A DNA stretch of 64,000 bases, taken from Mesoflavibacter sp. (GTDB taxonomy: Bacteria > Pseudomonadota > Alphaproteobacteria > UBA8366 > Aestuariispiraceae). The DNA lies in assembly GCA_017792345.1 (NCBI GenBank), contig CP051228.1, positions 2,494,501-2,558,500 on the forward strand. Direction: 5' to 3'. Of the stretch, positions 26,226 to 34,266 are shown in pieces. Positions within the stretch are counted from its first letter, which is position 1. Every line of letters begins with the position of its first letter. The notes below the pieces were generated by a model. The model saw nothing but the letters and a program-made list of their open reading frames with translations, ran no database searches and was not told the DNA's origin. Both the position numbers and the translations under genes were made by a program.

Positions 26226-27227
26226 ATGACGGAATTGATCGATCCGTTCGGCCGGAAGGTCGATTATCTCAGGATTTCCGTGACGGATCGCTGCGACTTT
26301 CGGTGTGTGTACTGCATGTCCGAAGACATGACCTTCCTGCCGAAAGCGGACCTTCTGACCCTGGAAGAACTGGACCGGGTCGCGTCGGCCTTCGTGCGGC
26401 ATGGCGTGCGCAAATTGCGTATTACGGGTGGCGAACCCCTGGTCCGGCGCAACATCATGACGTTGTTCAAGGCACTGGGCCGGCATCTGGATAGCGGCGC
26501 GCTCAGTGAACTGACGCTGACGACGAATGGCAGCCAACTGGCGCGGTTCGCCGACGATCTGTATGCCTGCGGCGTGCGCCGGGTAAACGTGTCCATCGAT
26601 ACGTTGGACGCGGATAAGTTCACCGCCATCACCCGATGGGGCAAGATCGATCAGGTGATGGATGGGCTGAAAGCCGCCAAGCGTGCAGGCCTGCAGGTCA
26701 AAATCAACGCCGTCGCCCTGAAGGGGGTCAATGACAGCGAAATCCACGACATGGTCGCCTGGTGCGGCGGTGAGGGGTTCGATCTGACCTTTATCGAGGT
26801 CATGCCGATGGGCGATATCGGTAACGAACAGCGCATCGACCAGTACTGGCCGCTCAGCATGGTTCGGGCCGAACTGGCGTCGCGCTGGACCCTGGAAGAG
26901 TCCGACTATGTGACCGGCGGCCCGGCGCGCTATGTCCGCGTCAAGGAAACGGGCGGGCGCATCGGTTTCATCACGCCGCTGACCCATAACTTCTGCGAAA
27001 GCTGCAATCGCGTCCGGTTGAGCTGCACCGGCACGCTTTACATGTGCCTGGGGCAGGACGACGCCGCCGATCTGCGCGCGCCGGTCCGCGCGTCGGAAGG
27101 CGATCAATTGCTGGACGAGGCGATTTTCGAAGCGATCACCCGCAAACCCAAGGGCCATGATTTCGTCATCGACCGGCGCCGAGGCGCCAAGAGCGTCGCC
27201 CGGCATATGAGCGTGACCGGAGGGTGA
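26226..27227 (+). CDS. moaA: GTP 3',8-cyclase MoaA
   Basis: Radical-SAM enzyme of 333 residues for the first step of molybdenum cofactor synthesis, GTP to 3',8-cyclo-GTP. The N-terminal [4Fe-4S]/SAM site is C23-x3-C27-x2-C30 ([11 protein letters not shown]). The C-terminal substrate cluster cysteines are in [19 protein letters not shown]. The C-terminal Gly-Gly needed for activity is present (SVTGG). The ATG at 26226 has GGAAGGA 11-17 nt upstream and fits family N-termini; an in-frame ATG at 26190 is badly spaced from any ribosome site. No moaC, moaB or moeA follows, so this copy is tied to the formate dehydrogenase genes. Confidence 0.95.
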   Translation: MTELIDPFGRKVDYLRISVTDRCDFRCVYCMSEDMTFLPKADLLTLEELDRVASAFVRHGVRKLRITGGEPLVRRNIMTLFKALGRHLDSGALSELTLTTNGSQLARFADDLYACGVRRVNVSIDTLDADKFTAITRWGKIDQVMDGLKAAKRAGLQVKINAVALKGVNDSEIHDMVAWCGGEGFDLTFIEVMPMGDIGNEQRIDQYWPLSMVRAELASRWTLEESDYVTGGPARYVRVKETGGRIGFITPLTHNFCESCNRVRLSCTGTLYMCLGQDDAADLRAPVRASEGDQLLDEAIFEAITRKPKGHDFVIDRRRGAKSVARHMSVTGG

Positions 27228-27232
27228 CCGCG

Positions 27233-27493
27233 ATGACGGCGCCACCGATTGCGGGACAGATGCGGGTCTTCGCCCTGGAATGCTTCCCCGATCCCGGGGC
27301 GGATCCCAGCGTGGTGATGATCGTCTGCGCACTCAGCGAACAGGAAGCCATCCAGATCGCCTTCGATCATCCGAATGCGTCGCAATACAAGGCGGTTTCC
27401 CTGAGCAAGAGCAAGAAACACAAGAAGGCGCCGGGCATGGTTGCGGGTGTACACGGCTTTGTCAGCTGGCCCGCCTTCAAGGCGCTGGGCTAG
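27233..27493 (+). CDS. Conserved-context hypothetical protein (86 aa)
   Basis: Small soluble protein of 86 residues with no signal peptide or membrane helix. It has a beta-rich start (MRVFALECFPDPG), a central helical stretch (LSEQEAIQIAFDHP) and a Lys-rich loop (SKSKKHKKAPG). The ATG at 27233 has GGAGGG 8 nt upstream; a GTG at 27224 overlaps the moaA stop. It is co-directional with moaA and the poly-ferredoxin gene (9-bp gap), so it probably acts in the same formate dehydrogenase or cofactor pathway. I do not recognise a family. Confidence 0.7.
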   Translation: MTAPPIAGQMRVFALECFPDPGADPSVVMIVCALSEQEAIQIAFDHPNASQYKAVSLSKSKKHKKAPGMVAGVHGFVSWPAFKALG

Positions 27494-27502
27494 GGGGAAC
27501 GA

Positions 27503-29530
27503 ATGCAACTGGGTGACAGCACGGTTTTGGTTTGCGATTGTGCGGGAACGATGCCGTTGGACGGCGCCGCCATCGCCAAGGCCTGCGGCGCGGAGAGCTG
27601 CGCGGTAAGCCGGATGCTGTGCCGGGAACAGATCGGCAAGGTGGCCACGGCGGCGCGTTCCACCGACCGGCTCGTCATCGCCTGCACTCAGGAGGGCGCG
27701 GCGTTCTTCGAAGCGATCGAAGAGGCCGGCTTGGACGTCGCCCCGAAACTGGTCAACATTCGTGAAAATGCCGGATGGTCGGAGGAGGCGGGGCGCGCGA
27801 CCCCCAAAATCGCCGCCCTGTTGCAAGAGGCCACGCTGAAAGCCCCGGACGTGCCGACGGTGGAAATGCCGTCTTCCGGCATCTGTCTGGTCTATGGCGC
27901 CGGGCAGGTCGCTCTGGACGCGGCGCGGCAACTGGACGGCCGCATGACGGTTTCTCTGCTGTTGACCGATATGCAGGATCTGATGCCTTTGGGGGTGATG
28001 GATCTAATGACGGCGACAGGCAGGATCGCCGCCGCGAAGGGTCATCTCGGCGATTTCGAGATCAACGTCGACAGCTATGCCCCGTTGAACCCGGCGTCGC
28101 GCGACGCGCTGAGTTTCGGGCGCGCCTCCAATGGGGCTGCCGCAAAATGCGATGTGATCCTGGACCTGTCCGGCCGGGCGCCGCTTTTCCCGACGCCGGA
28201 GCGGCGGGATGGCTATCTGCGCGCAGACCCGGCCGATCCCGCCGCGGTGCAGAAGGCGATCTTCGCCGCGTCCGATCTGGTCGGTGAGTTCGAGAAGCCG
28301 CGTTATGTCGCCTTCCGCTCGGAACTTTGTGCCCATTCGCGAAGCCGCGTCACCGGCTGCACGCGGTGCCTGGACGTCTGCCCCGCGTCCGCCATTCAAC
28401 CCGACGGGGAATCGGTTGCGATCGATCCGTATCTGTGCGGAGGGTGCGGGTCCTGCAACAGCGTTTGTCCGACCCAGGCGGCGTCCTATGCCTATCCCGC
28501 CGACCGTTTCCTGGCGGAGCGTACGCGTACGCTCTTGTCGACCTATCTGGGGCAGGGCGGTAAGCGGCCGATTCTGGTGGTGCACGCGTCTGAGCATGGC
28601 GGCGGATTGATCGATGCGATGGCCCGTTTCGGGAAAGGCCTTCCCGCCCGCGCCATTCCTTTCGCGGTGCATGAAACGACCCAGATCAACGCCGAGTTCC
28701 TGATGACGGCTTTCGCCTTCGGCGCGGAACGTATCGTGCTTCTGGTTGGGGACAAGCGTCGCGCGGAGATCGACGGATTGGCACAGCAGGCGGGCTTGGC
28801 CGAGGCGATCCTGACCGGGCTGGGTTACGATTCGGGGTTGGTCGAGGTTCTGGTGACCGACGATCCGGACACGCTGGAGACGGCCTTGTGGGACGCGCGC
28901 AAGCCGAAACGCGCGGTGACGACCGCCGCCAGTTTCCTACCGCAGCCGGAAAAGCGGACCAATATGCGCCTGGCGACGGACCATCTGCGCAAATCTGCGC
29001 CGGACCCGTCGGATCATGTGTCCCTGCCACCGGGCAGCGCATTCGGCCGTCTGCGTATCGATGCGGAAAACTGCACCCTGTGCCTGTCCTGCGTCGGCGC
29101 CTGCCCGACGAATGCGCTGACCGACAATCCGGACAAGCCGCAGCTGGGTTTCCAGGAAAGCGCCTGCATTCAATGCGGTCTGTGCAAGAACACCTGTCCG
29201 GAAAAGGTCATCGCCCTGGAACCGCGCTATCGCTTCGGCGAAGGGGCGAACGAGCGGGAAATCGTGAAGGAGGAAGACCCCTTCGAATGCATTTCCTGCG
29301 GCAAGCCCTTCGCGGCGAAATCGACGATCGAAAAGATGATCGCCACCCTGGGCGGAAAGCATTGGATGTTCCAGGGCGCCGGGGCGGACAGGCTGAAAAT
29401 GTGCGAAGACTGCCGCGTCGAGGCCGTGTTCAATGACGAACCTCATTTGGCGGCAGGCGGTCGGCCGATGCCGCGCACGACCGACGATTATCTCGCCGCC
29501 CGCGACCGGGGCGAGGAGGATCTGGACTGA
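27503..29530 (+). CDS. Poly-[4Fe-4S] protein with HdrA/FlpD-like segments, FDH island
   Basis: Cytoplasmic iron-sulfur protein of 675 residues. An N-terminal Cys-rich region (C11, C13, C28, C33, C40, C61 in VIACTQE) precedes a glycine-rich nucleotide-binding-like motif at about 128-140 (CLVYGAGQVALDAARQL). A two-cluster ferredoxin domain follows (C286-x2-C289-x3-C293 and C312-x2-C315-x2-C318-x3-C322). The next region (~354-460) resembles MvhD/FlpD. A second two-cluster ferredoxin (C524/527/530/534 and C555/558/561/565) and a C-terminal set (C596, C599, C634, C637) complete it. It would hold at least four clusters. The ribosome site is AGGGGGAA. The role is unknown; electron transfer linked to FDH or cofactor insertion is plausible from context. 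Confidence 0.8.
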   Translation: MQLGDSTVLVCDCAGTMPLDGAAIAKACGAESCAVSRMLCREQIGKVATAARSTDRLVIACTQEGAAFFEAIEEAGLDVAPKLVNIRENAGWSEEAGRATPKIAALLQEATLKAPDVPTVEMPSSGICLVYGAGQVALDAARQLDGRMTVSLLLTDMQDLMPLGVMDLMTATGRIAAAKGHLGDFEINVDSYAPLNPASRDALSFGRASNGAAAKCDVILDLSGRAPLFPTPERRDGYLRADPADPAAVQKAIFAASDLVGEFEKPRYVAFRSELCAHSRSRVTGCTRCLDVCPASAIQPDGESVAIDPYLCGGCGSCNSVCPTQAASYAYPADRFLAERTRTLLSTYLGQGGKRPILVVHASEHGGGLIDAMARFGKGLPARAIPFAVHETTQINAEFLMTAFAFGAERIVLLVGDKRRAEIDGLAQQAGLAEAILTGLGYDSGLVEVLVTDDPDTLETALWDARKPKRAVTTAASFLPQPEKRTNMRLATDHLRKSAPDPSDHVSLPPGSAFGRLRIDAENCTLCLSCVGACPTNALTDNPDKPQLGFQESACIQCGLCKNTCPEKVIALEPRYRFGEGANEREIVKEEDPFECISCGKPFAAKSTIEKMIATLGGKHWMFQGAGADRLKMCEDCRVEAVFNDEPHLAAGGRPMPRTTDDYLAARDRGEEDLD

Positions 29531-29542
29531 TCCCGATCTCCG

Positions 29543-29800
29543 TCAGGGACGCGGTGCCGCCATGGACCTGCACAGCGCCTCGGCGCGGGACAGGAACAAT
29601 TCCGCCTGCTGATCGTTGATCGTGCCGTCTCCTCGCATCTTGTCGATACCCTCGGCGCGTTCTTCCAGGCAGGCCTTGAACGCGGCCTCCGCCGGATTCG
29701 TCGGCGCCTCGGGCTGGGGCATCAGATCGGCGCGGTGGTAATAGGCCAGGATTCCGGCGCAGCCGATCATCACCAGCAGGGCGATCACGCGACTGACCAT
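29543..29800 (-). CDS. Small membrane-anchored hypothetical protein (85 aa)
   Basis: An 85-residue protein with one N-terminal hydrophobic helix (VIALLVMIGCAGILAYY) acting as anchor or signal, then a polar helical domain with two cysteines (KACLEERAEG and AEALCRSM) that could form a disulfide in the periplasm. It is the last gene of a minus-strand group with the DUF6494-like and DUF6352-like genes, 8 bp behind the former. No family recognised. Confidence 0.65.
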   Translation of the reverse strand: MVSRVIALLVMIGCAGILAYYHRADLMPQPEAPTNPAEAAFKACLEERAEGIDKMRGDGTINDQQAELFLSRAEALCRSMAAPRP

Positions 29801-29808
29801 CGCCGGGC

Positions 29809-30006
29809 CTATTTCAGATCGATCGTGCCGTCGATCGCGACTTCCAGATCGACCCCGTCGACCGTCAGCACGACCTTGGCGTTCAGCGAGGCGGGCAGGG
29901 AGCCGGTATCGGCGTCGCGGATCGCGGTTTCAATCTCGCGCTGAGAGGTGACGCCGACCTTCTTCAGAAACTTCCGGATCGACATGTTCATCGCATCTTC
30001 GTTCAT
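29809..30006 (-). CDS. DUF6494-like small protein of FDH clusters
   Basis: A 65-residue soluble protein starting MNEDAMNMSIRKFLKKVG, with a short helical N-terminal half (VTSQREIETAI) and a C-terminal beta segment (KVVLTVDGVDLEVAIDG). I recall this N-terminus as typical of a small domain family found next to alphaproteobacterial formate dehydrogenase genes. Function unknown. It sits 17 bp downstream of the DUF6352-like gene in the same orientation. Confidence 0.68.
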   Translation of the reverse strand: MNEDAMNMSIRKFLKKVGVTSQREIETAIRDADTGSLPASLNAKVVLTVDGVDLEVAIDGTIDLK

Positions 30007-30023
30007 TTCACGTCTCCTCGCCT

Positions 30024-31046
30024 TCAGGCGGCTTCGTTCAGGGGTAGATTGACCAAAAGGTTCTGCGGTTTCATGCGCAGCGTTCCGGCAGTGTCCATGG
30101 CCAGACCCAGATAGATCGGCCGGCCGCGGACGCGTTCGATGACGGTATCCGCGTCCTTGATCTCCATCCGGAACAGCGACAGCAGCCGTGACAGCCGCGC
30201 CTCATCGGGTTCCTGTCCGCGATAGAGATCGTTCAGCAGCGCAGAGGAATCCGCATCCAAGCCGGTATGCCAAACCCATTTCTCGTCCCGGATCGATTGA
30301 ACAGGGTGGATGCGGGTCTCCAGTTGCAGGAAATAGGCGACCCATTTCTCCAGCACCCGGCAAAAGGCATCCAGGCCCGGCCGGGGGAAAGTCAGATCGA
30401 GAACCGTGTCGAACCGGTCGGAGCGTGACCAATACATCTGCGCGTTCGCCTCGGTCAGAACGTCGAGATCGACCTCGCGCATCGCCGTGTTGCTTTCCTT
30501 GAGCAGTCGGCCCAGATCGCCGAAGCCGCCTGTCGTGGCGAACCGGTCCACAGTCTCCTCGTCAGCCAGCATGATCTGGCCGTCCTGGACCGTCACGCGC
30601 TGGCTGCGGAACAGCAGCTCCGCCGCGCGCGCCTGAAGCGGATTGTCCGTGTCGTTCAGGATATGCCGGGTCAGGGCATGGACCAGTTGATCCATGAACA
30701 GCCCGGGGACCGGGAAATCGACGCCGCGCGCCAATTTGGCATAAGCCGCTTCCAAGCTGCCCGCCGCTATCAGCATGTCCCTGAATCGCAGGAAGATGCG
30801 GTAATTGTCGGCTGTGTCGAAATCTTCGAATGCGCCCAGTTGGGCATCGTCGACCGCTTGACGCGGAGCATCAATCAACGCGCCGTGGAGCGCCTGTTCG
30901 GCCGCGCAGGACTCGGCCACCGGGGCCAGTTCCGGCCGCGCCAGATAGGCTCGCAGCAGATCGTCGGTGACCGGCAGGCGGCCAGCATCGTCCGGCGGTG
31001 TCAGGGTGTAACCCGATGAAATCCAGAAATCCGGCCGCGCCGCCAT
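30024..31046 (-). CDS. DUF6352-like conserved protein of FDH clusters
   Basis: Cytoplasmic protein of 340 residues without signal or membrane segments. It begins MAARPDFWISSGYTLTPPDD, followed by a mainly helical body (for example AYLARPELAPVAESCAAEQALH). The ATG at 31046 has GGGAG 8 nt upstream; a start 15 bp earlier lies inside the upstream gene. It follows the biotin/lipoate-ligase-like gene by 2 bp, so the two are coupled. I believe this is the family annotated DUF6352, whose genes accompany formate dehydrogenase. No catalytic motif is apparent. Confidence 0.7.
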   Translation of the reverse strand: MAARPDFWISSGYTLTPPDDAGRLPVTDDLLRAYLARPELAPVAESCAAEQALHGALIDAPRQAVDDAQLGAFEDFDTADNYRIFLRFRDMLIAAGSLEAAYAKLARGVDFPVPGLFMDQLVHALTRHILNDTDNPLQARAAELLFRSQRVTVQDGQIMLADEETVDRFATTGGFGDLGRLLKESNTAMREVDLDVLTEANAQMYWSRSDRFDTVLDLTFPRPGLDAFCRVLEKWVAYFLQLETRIHPVQSIRDEKWVWHTGLDADSSALLNDLYRGQEPDEARLSRLLSLFRMEIKDADTVIERVRGRPIYLGLAMDTAGTLRMKPQNLLVNLPLNEAA

Positions 31047-31048
31047 GG

Positions 31049-31792
31049 TCAAAGCTCCCAACTCGGTCCTTCGAGGACCCCGGACAATGGCAGGATTCGC
31101 GTCGCGTCCCCTATGGTCAACTTCAGGTCACCGGTCGGCGACAACCCGGCAACGCGGCCGGTGATCAGGCCCTGTTCTGCCGGAAATGCCAGATCCTCCT
31201 CGCGGCCGCCGGCCCGTTCCATCCAGGCGGGTGCGACCGCGTCCAGTCCGCCGCGCTGCCAGCGGTCCAGCCAGTTCATGAAATGCCGGCAGTAAGCCTG
31301 CAACAGCGCCGGTGCCGAGGCGTCGCCCGCCCCTTCCTCATAAAGCGAGGTGCGGTCGACACGGCGGCCCGGATCGGGATTGTGCGGTGCGCCCATGATG
31401 TCGATGCGGATGCGCGCCAGCATCCAGTCCGGTTCTGCGGTCAGATCGTCCTGTTCGCAATAAAGGGCGACCCCGCCCGCCAGAGCGCCGTTGACCAGGA
31501 ACCGGTCCGGCCAGGCCATATGTACCGCGACGCCGGGCGGCATGATCGCGCCCAGCGCATCGTTCCCGGCCAGGTTCATGGGATAGAGCACCTGAATGGC
31601 ATGGCCCAGAGGCGTATCGGGCGCCAGCATCAGGATCGCGTCCAATTGATCCGGGCGCTCCGAATAGCACACCGTGCCGGGATCGATACGGCCGCGGCGG
31701 GCCCGGTACAGCGCTTCGTTCGGAAGGTCCGCGTCGGGGGCGAACCCCATCGGGGTCAGCAGCGGGGGAAGGGTCAGGTCAGCCTGGGTCAA
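31049..31792 (-). CDS. Biotin/lipoate-protein ligase-like protein (DUF4444 type)
   Basis: A 247-residue protein of the biotin/lipoate protein ligase fold. Recognisable features are LNAILML-like strands (LDAILMLAPDTPL), the active-site-like WPDRFLVNGALAGGV region, and a small C-terminal beta domain (about 205-245, GRVAGLSPTGDLKLTIGDATR). The lysine usual in biotin ligases (KWPND) is not conserved: the segment reads AWPDRFLVNG. Genuine ligase activity is therefore uncertain. It is the first gene of the minus-strand group and divergent from the substrate-binding-domain regulator. The link to formate dehydrogenase is contextual. Confidence 0.72.
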   Translation of the reverse strand: MTQADLTLPPLLTPMGFAPDADLPNEALYRARRGRIDPGTVCYSERPDQLDAILMLAPDTPLGHAIQVLYPMNLAGNDALGAIMPPGVAVHMAWPDRFLVNGALAGGVALYCEQDDLTAEPDWMLARIRIDIMGAPHNPDPGRRVDRTSLYEEGAGDASAPALLQAYCRHFMNWLDRWQRGGLDAVAPAWMERAGGREEDLAFPAEQGLITGRVAGLSPTGDLKLTIGDATRILPLSGVLEGPSWEL

Positions 31793-31886
31793 GGAATACC
31801 GCTTTCACACTGGGTCACGCGCTGTAGGATGGCGCGGAAGAAACTTGGTTCCAATAGGTTTAGGGTATCCGTCCGGACCTTTCCAG

Positions 31887-32804
31887 ATGTCGCGACAGCA
31901 TCTTATGACAACGGCGGAAGTCGCCGATTATCTTCGGATCAAGGAACGCAAGGTCTATGACCTGGTCGCGTCGGACCGAATCCCCTGCACACGGGTTACC
32001 GGCAAGCTTCTGTTTCCGAAACCCCTGGTCGATCTGTGGATCGCGTCCGGCACGTCGGGGATCGACGACGGGCGCCGTGCCGTTCGGCCGATGATCGCGG
32101 CGGGAAGCCACGATCCGCTGCTGGACTGGGCCCTGCGGCGGGCCGATGCAGGCATCGCGATGCTGTTCGACGGATCGTTGAACGGTCTGCGCCGGTTCCT
32201 GGACGGCGACGCCCTGTTCTGCGGCCTGCATGTGCCGCGGTTCGGTGGTGGCGACGCGGAGGGACCGCAGGAATCGAACACCCATCTCTTTTCCGTCGGC
32301 GGACAGGGCGGGGCGGCGGCGTCGCAAATCGTGCTGATCGAATGGGGACGCCGTCAGCAAGGGCTGATTCTGCCGGCCGGAAACCCTATGCAGATCGGAT
32401 CGCTTCAGGATCTGGCACGCAAGGGTGCGGTCCTGCGCGCCCGGCAGCCGGAGGCGGGCAGCCGCGTCTTGCTGGAAGGGTTGCTGGCGCAGGCAGGGGT
32501 GTCGGCGGGCAGTCTGAAACTGGACGACATGGTCGCCCAAAGCGAAACAGAGGCGGCGACCGCCGTTGCGGATGGCGAGGCGGACGCGGCCTTCGGGATC
32601 GCCGCGGCGGCCAAACGCTTCAACCTCGCCTTCGTGCCTTTGGCGGCCGAGCGCTATGATCTGGCCGTCGACCGCCGCGACTATTTCGAACCACCGTTTC
32701 AGGCGTTGCTGGCGGTTGCTCGGGGCGAGGCGTTCCGGGCGCAGGCCGAGAAATTGGGGGGATACGATGTCTCGTCCTGCGGCCGGGTCGTCCTGAACGG
32801 CTGA
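31887..32804 (+). CDS. One-component regulator: excisionase-type HTH fused to a periplasmic-binding-protein-like domain
   Basis: Cytoplasmic regulator of 305 residues. Residues 1-60 form a MerR/excisionase-type HTH (LMTTAEVADYLRIKERKVYDLVASDRIPC). Residues ~75-300 resemble a molybdate-binding PBP-like domain (PF12727 type) with AAGSHDPLLDWALRR near its start, HVPRFGGGDAE and ARKGAVLRARQPEAGSR. There is no signal peptide, so the domain senses an intracellular oxyanion, presumably molybdate or tungstate. The location between cofactor genes and a tungstate importer supports this. A second ATG lies six codons downstream (31905). Target sites are not known. Confidence 0.82.
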   Translation: MSRQHLMTTAEVADYLRIKERKVYDLVASDRIPCTRVTGKLLFPKPLVDLWIASGTSGIDDGRRAVRPMIAAGSHDPLLDWALRRADAGIAMLFDGSLNGLRRFLDGDALFCGLHVPRFGGGDAEGPQESNTHLFSVGGQGGAAASQIVLIEWGRRQQGLILPAGNPMQIGSLQDLARKGAVLRARQPEAGSRVLLEGLLAQAGVSAGSLKLDDMVAQSETEAATAVADGEADAAFGIAAAAKRFNLAFVPLAAERYDLAVDRRDYFEPPFQALLAVARGEAFRAQAEKLGGYDVSSCGRVVLNG

Positions 32805-32807
32805 GGC

Positions 32808-33161
32808 TTATTCCTCGACCGCCTTTTCCAGCCGGTCCACGGCGTTGTCGAACGTCTTTTTCGCGTCGTCCCAGGTTTCCTCGGACGCGTTCTGGACCTC
32901 GCCCCAGGCGCTCTTCACATTGGCCCAGGCTTTCGACGCGGCGTCACCGGCATCGTTGCCGGCCTTCTCGGCTGTGTCTCCGACCTTCTCGGACCATTCC
33001 TCGAAGGTCTCCTTCACGGCCGCCTTTTCGTCGGCCAGGCTGCCATTCTTCTTCACCTCGGCGACTTGGATCGCGCCGCTGTGGTTTTGGCCGGATGCGG
33101 CGAGGGCGCCCGTGGCAGGGATCAGAGCAATCGCGGCAGCGGCAAGAAACAGGCGTTTCAT
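32808..33161 (-). CDS. Exported helical protein of unknown function (117 aa)
   Basis: A 117-residue protein with a Sec signal peptide (MKRLFLAAAAIALIPATGALA). The mature part is highly charged and amphipathic, with an Ala/Glu/Lys heptad-like pattern (EEWSEKVGDTAEKAGNDAG, then KKTFDNAVDRLEKAVEE). It resembles periplasmic or outer-membrane-associated late-embryogenesis-like helical proteins. It is convergent with the HTH regulator (3 bp apart). No enzymatic motif; a role in the formate island is uncertain. Confidence 0.68.
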   Translation of the reverse strand: MKRLFLAAAAIALIPATGALAASGQNHSGAIQVAEVKKNGSLADEKAAVKETFEEWSEKVGDTAEKAGNDAGDAASKAWANVKSAWGEVQNASEETWDDAKKTFDNAVDRLEKAVEE

Positions 33162-33360
33162 GTGTCATCTCCATCGTATTGGACAGGACGGACCGGACAA
33201 AGGTCTGGTCGAATGGTCGCCGGCCCAAAAGGCATCCCGGTGGGGATCATCAGGCGGCGTCCGATCCGCTAAGGCATTGAACTCGGATAAAGAGATGGGG
33301 CGGGCCGCGCCGATTTCATGTGAAATTTTCTAATGAACTCCGCACGATCAGGACGCCCTC

Positions 33361-33400
33361 AAAAGCCGCGCCCCGCCGGGACTTTCGTCCGGCGGGGCGC
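33361..33400 (-). terminator. Intrinsic terminator of the tungstate transporter operon
   Basis: GCGCCCCGCCGG (33368-33379) and CCGGCGGGGCGC (33389-33400) form a perfect 12-bp stem with a 9-nt loop, 35 nt beyond the tupA stop. On the minus strand it is followed by GGC and TTTT (33364-33361). The U-tract is short but the stem is very strong. Confidence 0.65.
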
Positions 33401-33435
33401 CAATAAACGGTCATGTTTCGGATTAGCGGGACGGA

Positions 33436-34266
33436 TCAGCTTCCCTGCATCGGGGCGTTCGGGAAGAACAATTGCGTGCCGCCCACCGTGTAATCCGCGA
33501 TGGCCGCCTGACCGTCTTTCGACACCACCCAATTCACGAAGGCGGTGGCGTCGTCGATCTTCACATGCGGGAATTTGTCCGGGCTGACCGCGATGATGCC
33601 GTACTGATTGAACATCCGCTTGTCGCCTTCGAAGATGATTTCGAACCCGTCCTTGTTTTTGAAGGACAGCCAGGTCGCCCGATCGGTCAGGGCATAGGCG
33701 CCCATGCCATGGGCGGTGTTCAGGGTCGCGCCCATGCCGGACCCGGTTTCGCGGTACCAATCGCCGGACGGGCTGTCGATTCCGGCTTCCTTCCACAGGG
33801 AGCGTTCGCGCTTATGGGTGCCGCTGTCGTCGCCGCGCGAGGCGAAAGGGGCACCGCTCTGGGCGATGGTGTTCAGCGCCTGCAGGACGTCGCTGGACGC
33901 CTTGATCCCTGCGGGATCCTCGCTGGGGCCGACAATGACGAAATCGTTATACATGACGTCGACCCGCTCGACGCCGAATCCGTCGGCGACGAAAGCCTCT
34001 TCTGAGGGCTTGTGGTGGACGAACAGGACGTCCGCGTCGCCGTTGCGCGCCAGTTTGATCGCCTGTCCCGTGCCGACGGCGACGACCCGCACTTCGATGC
34101 CGGTCTTGTCGGTAAAGAGGGGCAGGATGTGATCGAACAGGCCCGAATTCGCGGTCGATGTGGTCGATGCGACGGTGATGAAGCGTTCCGCCGCCTGGGC
34201 ATTCTGAAGACCGCCGGCAACCAGCAGCGCCGCAAGCGCGAGCCGCGTTAGAATATGTTTCAGCAT
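33436..34266 (-). CDS. tupA: Tungstate ABC transporter substrate-binding protein
   Basis: Periplasmic binding protein of 276 residues with a Sec signal peptide (LTRLALAALLVAGGLQNAQA). The oxyanion-binding signature TTST is at residues 35-38 (VASTTSTANSGLFDHILP), the pattern that separates TupA from ModA and WtpA. GTGQAIKLARNGDADVLFVH and SRGDDSGTHKRE complete the binding-site loops. It would deliver tungstate for the formate dehydrogenase cofactor. It overlaps tupC by 7 bp and is the last gene of the B-C-A operon. Confidence 0.9.
   Translation of the reverse strand: MLKHILTRLALAALLVAGGLQNAQAAERFITVASTTSTANSGLFDHILPLFTDKTGIEVRVVAVGTGQAIKLARNGDADVLFVHHKPSEEAFVADGFGVERVDVMYNDFVIVGPSEDPAGIKASSDVLQALNTIAQSGAPFASRGDDSGTHKRERSLWKEAGIDSPSGDWYRETGSGMGATLNTAHGMGAYALTDRATWLSFKNKDGFEIIFEGDKRMFNQYGIIAVSPDKFPHVKIDDATAFVNWVVSKDGQAAIADYTVGGTQLFFPNAPMQGS

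Noticed and set aside
31848-31857. TTGGTTCCAA palindrome upstream of the HTH/PBP regulator as a fourth island operator
   Set aside because: Its spacer is 2 nt, not 5, so the half-site geometry differs from the three TTGG-N5-CCA(A) sites.
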